Source: Actinomycetes bacterium (lineage in GTDB: Bacteria > Actinomycetota > Acidimicrobiia > Spongiisociales > UBA5794). Taken from it: a stretch of DNA of 37,088 nucleotides. This document shows positions 16,080-24,632 of the stretch, piece by piece. The translations under genes and the position numbers were made by a program. Numbering within the stretch: position 1 is the first letter of the stretch; the number at the start of each line of letters is the position of its first letter. The notes under the pieces were generated by a model, which ran no database searches, was not told the DNA's origin, and saw only the letters and a list, made by a program, of their open reading frames with translations. The stretch is from the NCBI GenBank assembly GCA_024638645.1, contig JAHEJX010000029.1, forward strand, positions 1-37,088, in the 5' to 3' direction.

Positions 16080-16085
16080 TACGGT
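16080..16085 (+). promoter_or_regulatory. -10 box for a leaderless transcript (sigma factor)
   Basis: TACGGT followed by 6 bases and the ATG at 16092; no Shine-Dalgarno. Confidence 0.5.
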
Positions 16086-16091
16086 AATGAC

Positions 16092-16703
16092 ATGTCGACA
16101 GCTACCTCGGGGACGGCTGTCCCAGCCGGTGACGACCAATTCCAAGAGTTGCTGGCCCGCGCTCGCCACGGCTCGGGGCAGGCGCTGCGCAGCCTGTACG
16201 ACTCGCTCAACGGCGAAGTCGCCGGGTATCTACGGGTCCGCGGCGCTACCGACGTTGGTGTGGCCACCAACGAAGTCTTCCACCGTGCCTTCTCGAGGCT
16301 CGATCGCTTCAAAGGAAACGAGTCAGGGTTCCGGTCATGGGTCTTCACGATCGCCCACAACCTTCTGATCGACGAGCACCGCAAGCGAATCAGGCGACCC
16401 AACGTCGTCGCCGGCATCGACCCGGGCCGACACGACACAAGTGGCGGAGATGTTGAGGCCGAGGCGATGGCCAGGCTCAACAGCACCGACGTAGCGGCCC
16501 TTCTCGACGGGCTCACCGAGAGCCAACGCGAGGTCATGGTGCTACGCATCGTTGCCGGGCTGACACTTGCCGAGGTCGCCGACGTACTTGGCCGCCCCGT
16601 CGGCGCAGTCAAGTCGCTACAGCACCGCGCCGTGGAGAGCCTGCGCAACAACTTCCACACCAACGCGTATCCAATCACGCCATCGGCACGTTCACAGAAG
16701 TGA
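16092..16703 (+). CDS. ECF-type RNA polymerase sigma factor
   Basis: 203 residues with region 2 (about 17-95: LLARARHGSGQALRSLYDSL, then FRSWVFTIAHNLLIDEHRKR) and region 4 (about 135-190: LDGLTESQREVMVLRIVAGL, then TLAEVADVLGRPVGAVKSLQ). Domains 1 and 3 are absent, as in ECF sigma factors. Region 4 is the helix-turn-helix that reads the -35 element. The gene is leaderless and is followed after one base by a membrane protein with a short cytoplasmic N-terminus, the usual sigma/anti-sigma arrangement. The signal sensed is unknown; its own promoter region may hold its target sequence. Confidence 0.92.
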   Translation: MSTATSGTAVPAGDDQFQELLARARHGSGQALRSLYDSLNGEVAGYLRVRGATDVGVATNEVFHRAFSRLDRFKGNESGFRSWVFTIAHNLLIDEHRKRIRRPNVVAGIDPGRHDTSGGDVEAEAMARLNSTDVAALLDGLTESQREVMVLRIVAGLTLAEVADVLGRPVGAVKSLQHRAVESLRNNFHTNAYPITPSARSQK

Positions 16704-16704
16704 C

Positions 16705-17946
16705 ATGAACGAGCACCAAGACATCTTCGACGAAATCACAGCGGACGATCCCGCCAACCGGCGCCTTGCGGCGACACTTCGGGCCTGGGGCGAGTCCAAT
16801 CGCGACGAGGTCGTCCCAGATTCCCGGCTCGCCGCAATGTTCTCCCGTGAACCGGCTGTGAAGGAACCCGCTCGATGGCGGCAATGGATGCAGCGTCCCG
16901 CCATCGCATTCGCTGCCACCTTCGCGGCGGTTCTAATGCTCGGAGTGGGCGCCTTTGCGCTGGTTGCGAATTCTGGGGACGAAGCCCAAGTGGCAGCCCC
17001 CACCACATCTGCGCTCTCGGCCGCTGAAGGAACACCCGTTGCACTCGGCGACATCACGCTTCCGGAAGACCTCAGCGACCAGACCGGATTCGCGGCTTGT
17101 GTGTTCGACAAGCTGTCGGCCTGGTTCGATGCCGGCCTCGACAGCGCCGAGGCCCCACAGATCATCGCCGAGTGCGGCATGCCGCCCATCCCTGATCTCG
17201 GTCCAGAAGCAGAGGCGTTCCGTAGCGACCTGCAGGCGTGGGCCAATTGCGCGGCGGGCGAAGTTCAAACGATCCTTCCGCAACTACCGGCCATGCTCAA
17301 GGGGGATGGCGATGTCGCCGACCCGCTGGAGGCCTGCGGTGAGCCGCCGGACCCGAGGGACTACGGTCTCGAGCTCCCATTCCTCGACTTTTCGCAGATC
17401 GACCCTTCGCAGTTCAACTTCGGGCCATTCAACCTCGAAGATTTCAAGTCCAGATTCAGAGACTTCGACCCGGACGCATTCAACATCGAGGACTTCCTGG
17501 CCAAGCTCCCGCCGGGCCTGCTACCGGATGACTTCAACATCGAGGACTTCAACCTGGAAGAGCTCAAAGAGATGTTTGGCGAATTCGATTTGAGCGAGTC
17601 CAATCTCGAGAGGTGTGAGGGGATCGAGGGCCTACCCGACATCGAAGGTGGCGAGGATCTGAACAGCTTCGACTTCGAGAGCTTCTTTGCCGGGCTCGAG
17701 GGCTGTGGATTCGGAATCTTCGGAAAAGGCGAACTCGGTGATGTCGACCTCAGCACGTTGTTCAGCCAGTTCGAGGATTTCAATATCGAAGGGCTAGAGG
17801 ACCTCGACATCGAGTCGCTCCTCAGCGGTTTCGACCTCCAGGATCTCGATGCCCTCGACCTCGACCAGCTCCTCGCCGACCTCTTCGGTGACGAGGAGCT
17901 GGATCTTGGTTATTTCTTCAACGAGTTCGCCGAGCAGAACACCTAG
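16705..17946 (+). CDS. Membrane-anchored anti-sigma-like protein with acidic repeat exterior
   Basis: 413 residues from ATG 16705, one base after the sigma stop. Residues 1-64 are a charged cytoplasmic part that, by position, would hold the sigma factor; the HxxxCxxC zinc motif of ZAS anti-sigma factors is absent. One membrane helix follows (about 65-88). The exterior has a region with four cysteines (about 130-220). Roughly 190 residues of very acidic repeats follow, built on FNIEDF-like units (DAFNIEDFLAKL, DDFNIEDFNLEEL, EDFNIEGLEDLDIESLL), with two more cysteines and almost no lysine. The repeats suggest a calcium- or cation-binding or elongated sensor structure. The function is inferred from context only. 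Confidence 0.7.
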   Translation: MNEHQDIFDEITADDPANRRLAATLRAWGESNRDEVVPDSRLAAMFSREPAVKEPARWRQWMQRPAIAFAATFAAVLMLGVGAFALVANSGDEAQVAAPTTSALSAAEGTPVALGDITLPEDLSDQTGFAACVFDKLSAWFDAGLDSAEAPQIIAECGMPPIPDLGPEAEAFRSDLQAWANCAAGEVQTILPQLPAMLKGDGDVADPLEACGEPPDPRDYGLELPFLDFSQIDPSQFNFGPFNLEDFKSRFRDFDPDAFNIEDFLAKLPPGLLPDDFNIEDFNLEELKEMFGEFDLSESNLERCEGIEGLPDIEGGEDLNSFDFESFFAGLEGCGFGIFGKGELGDVDLSTLFSQFEDFNIEGLEDLDIESLLSGFDLQDLDALDLDQLLADLFGDEELDLGYFFNEFAEQNT

Positions 17947-17953
17947 GCCGCAT

Positions 17954-19600
17954 CTACGGTCTCGGCGGCGGATCTGCATAGATGAAGCGGCGCTCGTCCG
18001 CGTCTGGCTCCGGATCGCTCGTCACCTTCGCCTGCAGCACGCCTCGCATTGCCGGGTACTTGTAGCCGAAGGCCACTAGTACGACCCCTGCGACGAAGAA
18101 GCTGATAGTGCGGCCTACGGCGTTGATCTGAACAAGGTCGGCCGTCAGCAGCTTGGCTACCGCAATCACGATTGTGGCGATGGCGGCCTGGACCGCAGGC
18201 TTCGATTCGGTCCGCAGACCGACATAGGCAGTAGCGGCAGCGAGGAGAATCCAGCTGGCGGTCGTCAACGCAGGACCGTTGCGTACTCCCAGGAAGGCCT
18301 CGGCAAGCCACAGTGCAGTCAGAACGTATGCAGTGGTGCCGGCGATGGATCGGAATTGCGGTCGCTCTTCCAGCGCAGCGCCAACGGCGATGAAGATGAC
18401 CACAATCAGGTGGGCGACGAGCCGGCTGGGCTCGATCGACTCTCTCATCTCGAACGCAGCCACCATTGCGAAGCTGAGCCACGCCAGGACCGGGGCGCCG
18501 ATCAGTCCTCCGGCGACCGTCAGCACAGGTGACTCCGTCTTCGAGCCGACGACCAGATAGGCGAATGCCTGACCGGCGAGGGCAACCATGAGAACAGGGC
18601 CGTCGAGCAGCAGCAGCGATGCGACCGCGAGGAGCGAAGCGGCCGCAGCGAAGTGGGTGAGGCCCAACACACGCTGCGGAATGCGCACCGCGGCACCGAC
18701 GAAACCAACTAGTACGGCAGCGGCCAGCGCCGCCAAGCCGGAGGCCTCAGGAGATAGGTCCCAGATCGCGGCGGTCGCAGCCACGATGGCTGCAGGAGCC
18801 CAGATGACCGATCCGAGCTCGGAACCACGGAAGAAGTCTGACCACACTCGATCGAGTGAGTGCCTGGACACCTGGACGGGTCGATCGAGCACGACTCGCA
18901 CAGTCGGCACGACCCACAAGGCCAGACCAACAAGTATCACGCCCGCCTGGGCAAGCACCAACGAGTCTCCGCCGTCGAGCTGCATCGCAACCGAGCCGAA
19001 TGTGGCAAGAGACAGTGCACTCGCCGTGACCAGCAGCGTTCCCCAGCCGTTGAAGAAATACACGGCAACAGCTGAGAGAAGAAGCGTTGTTGCATAGATG
19101 ACGTAAGCATCGACCGAACCGGCACTACCCACACCTCCGTCGCCGAAGCTGAGCACGAAAGGTGCGGCCACTCCGCCGAGGAGGCCGATGGCGGCCAGAG
19201 CGGAATCACCTCGGCGCGCCGCGAGCCAGAACGACAATGCCGTGATCACGATGGTGCCACCCATCGCGCTTTCCCAGCTGAGAACGTCGAACATCTGATG
19301 CCCGGCGAAGACGCTCAAGAAGATCACGGCTATCCCGACGCCTTGCAGGCTCTGGCCGAAGATCGGCCTCCCGACATAGGTGAAGACGCCGGTGGCGATC
19401 AGCGCCGCCCCAACCAGAACGCCGGCGGCGACGCGCAGCGGCGGGGTGAATAGGCCGTGGTCGATCGCAATTCCCATCGCGAACGCTACGGCGAGGAAGA
19501 TCATGATTAGTCCGCCCCATTTGAAGGCGGTCTCCTCAAATCGATCCATGATGCTGGCGGACTCGGCCGCCCTGTCTGCAGGTCTGGGTGAAGTGCTCAT
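17954..19600 (-). CDS. DUF2339-like polytopic membrane protein
   Basis: 548 residues from ATG 19600, preferred over an in-frame start 33 bases upstream because a TACGTT box ends six bases before it. After about 20 polar residues the chain consists of at least 14 hydrophobic segments with short loops. The opening FKWGGLIMIFLAVAFAMGIAIDHGLFTPP, with a following RVAAGVLVGA, and the ARRGDSALAAIGLLGGVAAPFVL block are characteristic of DUF2339 (predicted membrane protein). The function of that family is unknown. It is convergent with the anti-sigma-like gene (stops 7 bases apart). Confidence 0.8.
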   Translation of the reverse strand: MSTSPRPADRAAESASIMDRFEETAFKWGGLIMIFLAVAFAMGIAIDHGLFTPPLRVAAGVLVGAALIATGVFTYVGRPIFGQSLQGVGIAVIFLSVFAGHQMFDVLSWESAMGGTIVITALSFWLAARRGDSALAAIGLLGGVAAPFVLSFGDGGVGSAGSVDAYVIYATTLLLSAVAVYFFNGWGTLLVTASALSLATFGSVAMQLDGGDSLVLAQAGVILVGLALWVVPTVRVVLDRPVQVSRHSLDRVWSDFFRGSELGSVIWAPAAIVAATAAIWDLSPEASGLAALAAAVLVGFVGAAVRIPQRVLGLTHFAAAASLLAVASLLLLDGPVLMVALAGQAFAYLVVGSKTESPVLTVAGGLIGAPVLAWLSFAMVAAFEMRESIEPSRLVAHLIVVIFIAVGAALEERPQFRSIAGTTAYVLTALWLAEAFLGVRNGPALTTASWILLAAATAYVGLRTESKPAVQAAIATIVIAVAKLLTADLVQINAVGRTISFFVAGVVLVAFGYKYPAMRGVLQAKVTSDPEPDADERRFIYADPPPRP

Positions 19601-19606
19601 AGGGGC

Positions 19607-19612
19607 AACGTA
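19607..19612 (-). promoter_or_regulatory. -10 box for a leaderless transcript (DUF2339-like gene)
   Basis: On the minus strand TACGTT is followed by 6 bases and the ATG at 19600. Confidence 0.5.
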
Positions 19613-19679
19613 TGGGGATAGCGCCGATTGCACATCCGGGCACTCCCCCCAAATCTCTCTGGGTGGAACTAGGGGTTCT

Positions 19680-20411
19680 TCAGTCCTTCGAGGGGCGAAT
19701 CGCGCTCAGCAACGCTGCGTCGCAGTCGTCACCGCAGGCTTCGGCCTCGCGCACTCGAGCCAGAACAGAACCCACGAGCGCGGCCATGTATGCCCCACAC
19801 GTGCCGTTGTAGACGACACCTGCTTCTGACTGATAGATCCCTTCCGGATCAGAACAAGCTGCCTCAAACCCTTCTTGATCGGTTCGAGCGGCGTGGGCGG
19901 ACAGAGCCAGGTCGACGGTCGAATATGGCTTGAGATAACCGACTTGGCTGATCTTGCCGTCCCGGACGCGAAACTGGGTGGGCGTCGGACCGATGGCAAA
20001 CGCAGCCGCGAGTGGCTCGTCAACGAGGTCAACCAGGCAGTCGACCACAACCTCTCCGGCCACAACCACGCCGGCTTCGCAATCGGCCAGGTAGGTACCG
20101 CCATAAGCGGCGGAATACTCTGCGAGACCGACCTCTCGCGACATTGCTGTGGGCGGCAGGTCGAGAATTGAAGCGACCTGCGTTGGATCGCCGCTCAAAT
20201 AGGCCCAGTACTGAGCGACAACCGCCGATGCTGCTTCTGCGGCATCCACAGTTGTCGTGGGAGCGGCCACCGTGGTGGGGGATGCAGACGAGGATGCAGT
20301 CGACGTCACAGCCAAGGTGGAGTCTCCAGGCGAAGACTCGTCGCCGGTCAGCAGGATGAAGACCACGGCCAGCAGCGCAATAGCCGCGAAGAGCAGAAGG
20401 CGTTTGTCCAC
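19680..20411 (-). CDS. Membrane-anchored extracytoplasmic protein, function unknown
   Basis: 243 residues from GTG 20411, chosen because TAGCAT (20419-20424, minus strand) ends seven bases before it; in-frame upstream starts would precede the promoter box. VDKRLLLFAAIALLAVVFILL is a signal anchor. It is followed by a Ser/Thr/Ala/Pro-rich linker (about 28-58) and a globular domain of about 180 residues. That domain begins AAEAASAVVAQYWAYLSGDP, which resembles the start of NTF2/SnoaL-like folds, but this is only a resemblance. Several cysteines (LADCEAG, VVDCLVD, AACSDPE, NGTCGAY, EACGDDC) suggest disulfides outside the cell. Divergent from the kinase/oxidoreductase fusion gene, 63 bases away. 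Confidence 0.68.
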   Translation of the reverse strand: MDKRLLLFAAIALLAVVFILLTGDESSPGDSTLAVTSTASSSASPTTVAAPTTTVDAAEAASAVVAQYWAYLSGDPTQVASILDLPPTAMSREVGLAEYSAAYGGTYLADCEAGVVVAGEVVVDCLVDLVDEPLAAAFAIGPTPTQFRVRDGKISQVGYLKPYSTVDLALSAHAARTDQEGFEAACSDPEGIYQSEAGVVYNGTCGAYMAALVGSVLARVREAEACGDDCDAALLSAIRPSKD

Positions 20412-20418
20412 GATGGAA

Positions 20419-20424
20419 ATGCTA
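20419..20424 (-). promoter_or_regulatory. -10 box for a leaderless transcript (anchored protein)
   Basis: On the minus strand TAGCAT is followed by 7 bases and the GTG at 20411. Confidence 0.45.
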
Positions 20425-20462
20425 CAGATGGGCATCGGTAGCGGACGGTGCGGCTGCGCCCG

Positions 20463-20468
20463 TAACCT
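20463..20468 (+). promoter_or_regulatory. -10 box for a leaderless transcript (kinase/oxidoreductase fusion)
   Basis: TAACCT followed by 6 bases and the ATG at 20475. Confidence 0.5.
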
Positions 20469-20474
20469 CGCCTG

Positions 20475-21959
20475 ATGCGAATTGCCACGCCAAGCCTGGT
20501 CGTACTGATCGGACCGTCCAGTGCAGGCAAGACAACCTGGGCGCATCGCCACTTCGAGCCGGCTGCGATCGTGTCATCGGACGCCCTCCGAGCCGCCGTC
20601 GGAATCGACGAGTTCGACCAGCGGGCGAGCACCGACGCCTTTGAGGTCCTCAACGAGATTGTCTCCCGGCGCCTGGCTCGCAAGCTCACCACGGTTGTCG
20701 ATACCCTCGGGCTCAACGAACAGGACCGAGCTTCCTGGCTGGAGCAGGCGCGAGCCGTGGGGCTGCCGGCGTACGCGATCACGTTCAATACTGAGCCAAA
20801 AGTGTGTCGGGCCCGCAACAAAGAGCGCCGGCGCCCCGTGCCGGCCAAAGCTCTAACGGGCCAGATCGAACGCTTTACAGGGACGTTGCCCACCCTGGCC
20901 GACGAGGGTTGGACGGCAGTCGTCTCCGCCGACGACCAGGTGCGCCTGGTCAGCTCGAGCGTGATCGGTTCAGCAGGGGCCATCGCACGACAAGAGCAGG
21001 ATCCAGTGACACTCGACTTCGGCTTGCAGTTGGCTGTGTTCGATTTCCATGGCAGTCCGCAAAATACGCGGAGCCACCTCGGGGACATCGCCGTCGCTGC
21101 CGAGGAACTTGGTTTCTCCTCAATGTGGGTCATGGATCACTTCATCCAAATCCCGCAAGTGGGCCCCGAGTGGATGGACATGCCCGAGGCATATACAACC
21201 CTCGCCTATCTGGCCGCCCTGACTCGACGAATCAAGCTCGGGACGCTCGTCACCGGCGTCACCTATCGCAACGCTGCCCACCTCGGAAAGATCATCGCCA
21301 CACTCGATGTCGTCAGCGGAGGCAGAGCCATCGCCGGCCTCGGGGCCGGTTGGTTCGAAAGAGAGACGAAGGCTTATGGGTGGGATGTGCCGACCACCAA
21401 GGAGCGCTTCGAGCTCCTCGAGGACGTCCTCCAGTTACTCCCGCTCATGTGGGGCCCGGGGGCGCCTTCCTTTGCGGGAAAGGCCATCAACGTGCCGGAA
21501 GCAATGTGCTATCCAAGACCGCTTCAAGAGAAGGTGCCGATCCTGGTGGGTGGCGGAGGCGAGCAAAAGACGCTGCGGTTGGTCGCCCAGTATGCCGATG
21601 CCGCCAATCTGATGGGCAATGCAGACGTGGTGCGTCACAAGATGCAGGTCCTCGCCCGGCACTGCGAGAACGTTGGCCGCGACATCGACGATATCGAGAT
21701 CACATTTCTCACTCCTATGTTGCTCGGCACCGACCAGACGGACCTCCACGGCGCCATCGATCGCGTCAAGCCGCCCAGCATGAGCAGGGAGCAGTTTGCA
21801 GCCGCCGCCAACGCCGGCTTGATCGAAGACCAAATCGGCCGATTCCGGGATCTTGCGGACGCCGGAGTCGACACGATCATCATCTCTCCAGTAGGCCTTC
21901 GCGATGCCTCAGACCTGGCCAAATTCGGGTTATTGCTCGACGCTTTCAGCGACGGCTGA
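20475..21959 (+). CDS. Fusion of a P-loop kinase domain and an LLM-class (F420-type) oxidoreductase
   Basis: 494 residues. Residues 1 to about 165 form a P-loop kinase/AAA_33-type domain: Walker A GPSSAGKT (13-20), then VVDTLGLNEQDRASWLEQAR and VCRARNKERRRPVP, as in polynucleotide-kinase-like proteins. Residues from about 178 form a complete luciferase-like monooxygenase-fold domain (LDFGLQLAVFDFHGSP, SMWVMDHFIQIP, RIKLGTLVTGVTYRNAAHL, AIAGLGAGWFERE, VPILVGGGGEQKTLRLVAQYADAANL). In actinomycetes this type mostly uses coenzyme F420. The substrates of both halves are unknown. A GTG at 21006 with AGGA five bases upstream sits exactly at the domain boundary and could give a separate oxidoreductase. 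The main start is leaderless. Confidence 0.85.
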   Translation: MRIATPSLVVLIGPSSAGKTTWAHRHFEPAAIVSSDALRAAVGIDEFDQRASTDAFEVLNEIVSRRLARKLTTVVDTLGLNEQDRASWLEQARAVGLPAYAITFNTEPKVCRARNKERRRPVPAKALTGQIERFTGTLPTLADEGWTAVVSADDQVRLVSSSVIGSAGAIARQEQDPVTLDFGLQLAVFDFHGSPQNTRSHLGDIAVAAEELGFSSMWVMDHFIQIPQVGPEWMDMPEAYTTLAYLAALTRRIKLGTLVTGVTYRNAAHLGKIIATLDVVSGGRAIAGLGAGWFERETKAYGWDVPTTKERFELLEDVLQLLPLMWGPGAPSFAGKAINVPEAMCYPRPLQEKVPILVGGGGEQKTLRLVAQYADAANLMGNADVVRHKMQVLARHCENVGRDIDDIEITFLTPMLLGTDQTDLHGAIDRVKPPSMSREQFAAAANAGLIEDQIGRFRDLADAGVDTIIISPVGLRDASDLAKFGLLLDAFSDG

Positions 21960-21971
21960 CTCCGGCCCGGT

Positions 21972-21977
21972 TATCTT
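21972..21977 (+). promoter_or_regulatory. -10 box for a leaderless transcript (membrane protein)
   Basis: TATCTT followed by 7 bases and the ATG at 21985. Confidence 0.4.
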
Positions 21978-21984
21978 CGTGGAG

Positions 21985-22584
21985 ATGGAAGGCCAACTAG
22001 ACCCAACTCGAATCGCCGCGCAGCAGCTCGGCCGGATGCGAGGGATGACCCGCTACTACCACGAGCGGTTCTTCTCCGACATTCGGACCAGCACATTTGG
22101 GTCGATCGTGCTCTTCCTTGTGGGCTGGTGGGGAATCGGCGAAGCCTTTCTCCTCATACCCGTCGTGGCGCTCGTTGGAGCCACGATGACGGCGTTCGAC
22201 GCCTCCTACCTGATCTTCGCCCGTCACTACGCGACGAAACTGGAGCAGGACCTCAACGAGGCAATGGGACAGGAAGTGCTGGTTGCCGCCCGGCTCGAGG
22301 ACAGCTACCTGTTCCCCCTCAACGAAACCAAATTGGTGACGGCGTCTTTTTCACCGTTCTCCTGGTTCAGCTACATGACGCTTTTCTTCACTGCGCTCGG
22401 AATCATCACGTTCGGGTTCGGCCTAGCGCTCGGCCTGCCCGTGTTGACCGACCATGGGTCAATTTGGCTGGCGTGGTACCTCACACTGCTTGCCGTAATG
22501 ACCTGGTCGGCGTTGTTCGTCGGTTGGTGGTGGTTCGTCAGCGGCGCCGGAGAGAAACGCCTCTCCGAGATCCTCCAGGCCTAG
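21985..22584 (+). CDS. Four-helix membrane protein, function unknown
   Basis: 199 residues from ATG 21985; GTG 21979 is an in-frame alternative. After a polar N-terminus (about 30 residues) come two membrane helices (GSIVLFLVGWWGIGEAFLLI and the next, about 35-75). A cytoplasmic stretch of about 50 residues follows, with an acidic/polar helix (ATKLEQDLNEAMGQEVLVAA), then two more helices (about 125-150 and 160-185) rich in Trp. No family is recognised. It begins 25 bases after the fusion gene and its stop overlaps that of the convergent gene by four bases. Confidence 0.65.
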   Translation: MEGQLDPTRIAAQQLGRMRGMTRYYHERFFSDIRTSTFGSIVLFLVGWWGIGEAFLLIPVVALVGATMTAFDASYLIFARHYATKLEQDLNEAMGQEVLVAARLEDSYLFPLNETKLVTASFSPFSWFSYMTLFFTALGIITFGFGLALGLPVLTDHGSIWLAWYLTLLAVMTWSALFVGWWWFVSGAGEKRLSEILQA

Positions 22585-23039
22585 GAGCCTGCTCCCCACT
22601 TGCCGACCATGGCGAGGACGGCGACGACCAGAATCAAGGAGTCGAGCACAGCCCACGGCATCACCTGCTGCTTGAAGGTGGCAACGCCCCCCGGATCGTC
22701 GCCGGCGGCAAAGGCCGCTCCCGCTTTTCCGCTGCCCTTGGCGATCTTCGTGATTCCAATGACGGCACCCGCAATCACTGCAAGGAAACCGATCGAGACG
22801 AATGCATTGCTGAACTCGTAGAACGAAGAATCGAGCACCAGAGCGACGCCTGTCGCTAGAAGCACCACTGCAGCCGGTGAGTACAGGCCCTTGCCCCACC
22901 ATGCCACCGTTTCGAACCAGCTCGCAGCTGCTGCACCACCCGCGGCCGCGAAACGGTTGGCCGAGACGAGCTGCACGACGTTGGCGCCAATCCAGGTGCC
23001 GGCGGCAATGATGTGCAGCGTCAGCAGAATGTCACTCAT
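22581..23039 (-). CDS. DUF2269/CopD-like small integral membrane protein
   Basis: 152 residues with four membrane helices. The opening LLTLHIIAAGTWIGANVVQL has the His and Trp placement seen in DUF2269 and CopD-like proteins, in which the histidine may bind haem or metal. WWGKGLYSPAAVVLLATGVALVL is also characteristic. The ATG at 23039 has a GAGAGGGG ribosome site, unlike most neighbours. It is convergent with the gene at 21985-22584 and divergent from the PLP enzyme gene 80 bases away. Function unknown. Confidence 0.75.
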   Translation of the reverse strand: MSDILLTLHIIAAGTWIGANVVQLVSANRFAAAGGAAAASWFETVAWWGKGLYSPAAVVLLATGVALVLDSSFYEFSNAFVSIGFLAVIAGAVIGITKIAKGSGKAGAAFAAGDDPGGVATFKQQVMPWAVLDSLILVVAVLAMVGKWGAGS

Positions 23040-23107
23040 TTGGAACCCCTCTCGCAGTCCGGTGCAACCCTACCGACTCGCTCGAGGACCTGGCGTAGAA
23101 CCTCGTT

Positions 23108-23113
23108 TACGCT
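23108..23113 (+). promoter_or_regulatory. -10 box for a leaderless transcript (PLP lyase)
   Basis: TACGCT followed by 6 bases and the GTG at 23120. Confidence 0.5.
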
Positions 23114-23119
23114 CCGGGC

Positions 23120-24070
23120 GTGTTCGCCGCAACCGTTCATCTCACAGCCCATCTCGACGGGACGCTCCGGCCCGACGTGCTCGAGACTTCGCTCGAGCGG
23201 AGGCCCGAGTTCGACTTCGACATGTCCGAGATATGGGCAAAGCTCGAGAACCGCCAGGTCACGGGGTCATTCAAGTTTCGTGGCGCAACAGCGAAGCTGG
23301 CTTCGCTCAGCCGGGAAGAGCTCGCCAATCCAATCGTCACCGCCTCAACCGGCAACCACGGCATCGCAGTTGTGACAGCGGCTCGCTCTCTCGGTACCCG
23401 GGGAATCGTGTTCGTCAGCGACAATGCAGATCGCAAGAAGGTGGAGCGCATCAGGGACGCCGGCGCAGCCATCGAAGTTGTTCCCGGTGATCCGGTCCTG
23501 GCGGAAGTGGCGGCCCGCGCCGCAGCGGCCGACCGGGGCGGCACTTACATATCTCCATACAACGACCCGATCGTCGTTGCCGGGCAGGGCACGATCGGGT
23601 CCGAGCTGCTGCGGCAGCTGCCCAAGCTCGCAGGCGTGGTGATTGCGGTCGGAGGAGGCGGTCTCATCTCAGGCGTCGCCGCCACCTTGAAGGCCCACAA
23701 TCCGCAGATCCGTGTCGTGGCGGCGAGCGCGGCCCACTCGGCGGCGATGCACCACTCCGTCGCCGCCGGTGCGATCATCACGACTGACCACCTGCCAACG
23801 CTTTCCGACGGGACCGCAGGAGGCATCGAGGAGGGGTCGGTTACCTTTCCGATGTGCCGCGCTCTCGTCGATGAATGGCTTCTCATCGACGAACCGGCGA
23901 TCGTTGCAGCTATGAAGACCTACGCCAGAGCGACCGGCGATGTGGTCGAGGGCAGTGCGGGCGTGGCGCTTGCCGCCCTGCCTCGAGCTGCCATATCCGG
24001 CCCGGTCGCCGTTGTGATATGTGGGGCCAACGTCTCCGCTGAGACGATCGCTCGAGTAAGCAATGTATGA
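23120..24070 (+). CDS. PLP-dependent serine/threonine dehydratase-like enzyme
   Basis: 316 residues, GTG start. It belongs to the fold-type II PLP enzymes (threonine deaminase, serine dehydratase and relatives). The cofactor lysine is K52 in TGSFKFRGA, the substrate-contacting loop is ASTGNHG (about 73-79), and the phosphate-binding glycine loop is VGGGGLISG (about 174). The final CGANVS matches the SGGN-type segment contacting the pyridine nitrogen. There is no C-terminal ACT regulatory domain, so it is a catabolic (allosterically simple) type. The exact substrate (Thr, Ser, or a related beta-hydroxy amino acid) cannot be fixed. The start is leaderless. Confidence 0.85.
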   Translation: MFAATVHLTAHLDGTLRPDVLETSLERRPEFDFDMSEIWAKLENRQVTGSFKFRGATAKLASLSREELANPIVTASTGNHGIAVVTAARSLGTRGIVFVSDNADRKKVERIRDAGAAIEVVPGDPVLAEVAARAAAADRGGTYISPYNDPIVVAGQGTIGSELLRQLPKLAGVVIAVGGGGLISGVAATLKAHNPQIRVVAASAAHSAAMHHSVAAGAIITTDHLPTLSDGTAGGIEEGSVTFPMCRALVDEWLLIDEPAIVAAMKTYARATGDVVEGSAGVALAALPRAAISGPVAVVICGANVSAETIARVSNV

Positions 24071-24089
24071 ATGATGCCTTCACATTTCG

Positions 24090-24095
24090 TAGCAT
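24090..24095 (+). promoter_or_regulatory. -10 box for a leaderless transcript (24102 operon)
   Basis: TAGCAT followed by 6 bases and the ATG at 24102. It would drive the three overlapping genes 24102-25386. Confidence 0.5.
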
Positions 24096-24101
24096 CGGGT
24101 C

Positions 24102-24632
24102 ATGACTTCAGAAGCAGCCTCCGTAATCGAAGCCGTCCTCGGCAGGGTCGACTATCTGGCCAATCGCGGTGCTCTGATCATGCGCGGCGGCGCCGTCTAC
24201 ACATGGGCAGGCGCCGTCGCTGCGACTCTTGCCGCATTTTCGGTGCTGGGATGGCCGGGCTGGATCGTCGGAGGTGTGTGTCTCCTGCCGGGTGGGATCC
24301 TGTGGCGGTACGGCGATCGTTTGGCCAATGCACTCGATGTCGATCGTATCCGAGGCCAGCTTGGCCAAGCTGCCAACCTCGCCAAGTCCCGGCTCGTCGA
24401 AGTCGTAGGCGAAATCGGCGAGAGTCGGCGCCAACCTATTCGCGGCGGATTCCGGGTCCTCAAACTGGTGCGAGGATTGCGCAGCGATTTCGATCAGTTC
24501 GGAATCGATATTGCGGGCGTGGCTGAAGTGAGCAACCCGGGCAGCTTGCTCGTGGTGGCAGCCAGCCTCGCCGGAGGGATAGCGCTATGGACTTTGGCCG
24601 CAGTTGCCGTGCTGATCAGGGTGGTCCTGTAA
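24102..24632 (+). CDS. Membrane protein with two hydrophobic regions, function unknown
   Basis: 176 residues. A helical N-terminus (to about 25) precedes a hydrophobic hairpin (about 32-66). A charged, probably helical middle (RYGDRLANALDVDRIRGQLGQAANLAKSR and onward) follows, then a C-terminal membrane helix (about 147-174). The pattern suggests both ends of the middle segment return to the membrane. No family is recognised. It is the first of three genes joined by short overlaps (TAATG with the next), so its product may act with the carbonic-anhydrase-like protein and the small charged protein. Confidence 0.65.
   Translation: MTSEAASVIEAVLGRVDYLANRGALIMRGGAVYTWAGAVAATLAAFSVLGWPGWIVGGVCLLPGGILWRYGDRLANALDVDRIRGQLGQAANLAKSRLVEVVGEIGESRRQPIRGGFRVLKLVRGLRSDFDQFGIDIAGVAEVSNPGSLLVVAASLAGGIALWTLAAVAVLIRVVL

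Noticed and set aside
16567-16704. Upstream extension of the anti-sigma-like frame
   Set aside because: It overlaps the sigma factor's region 4 in another frame; ATG 16705 is one base after the sigma stop.
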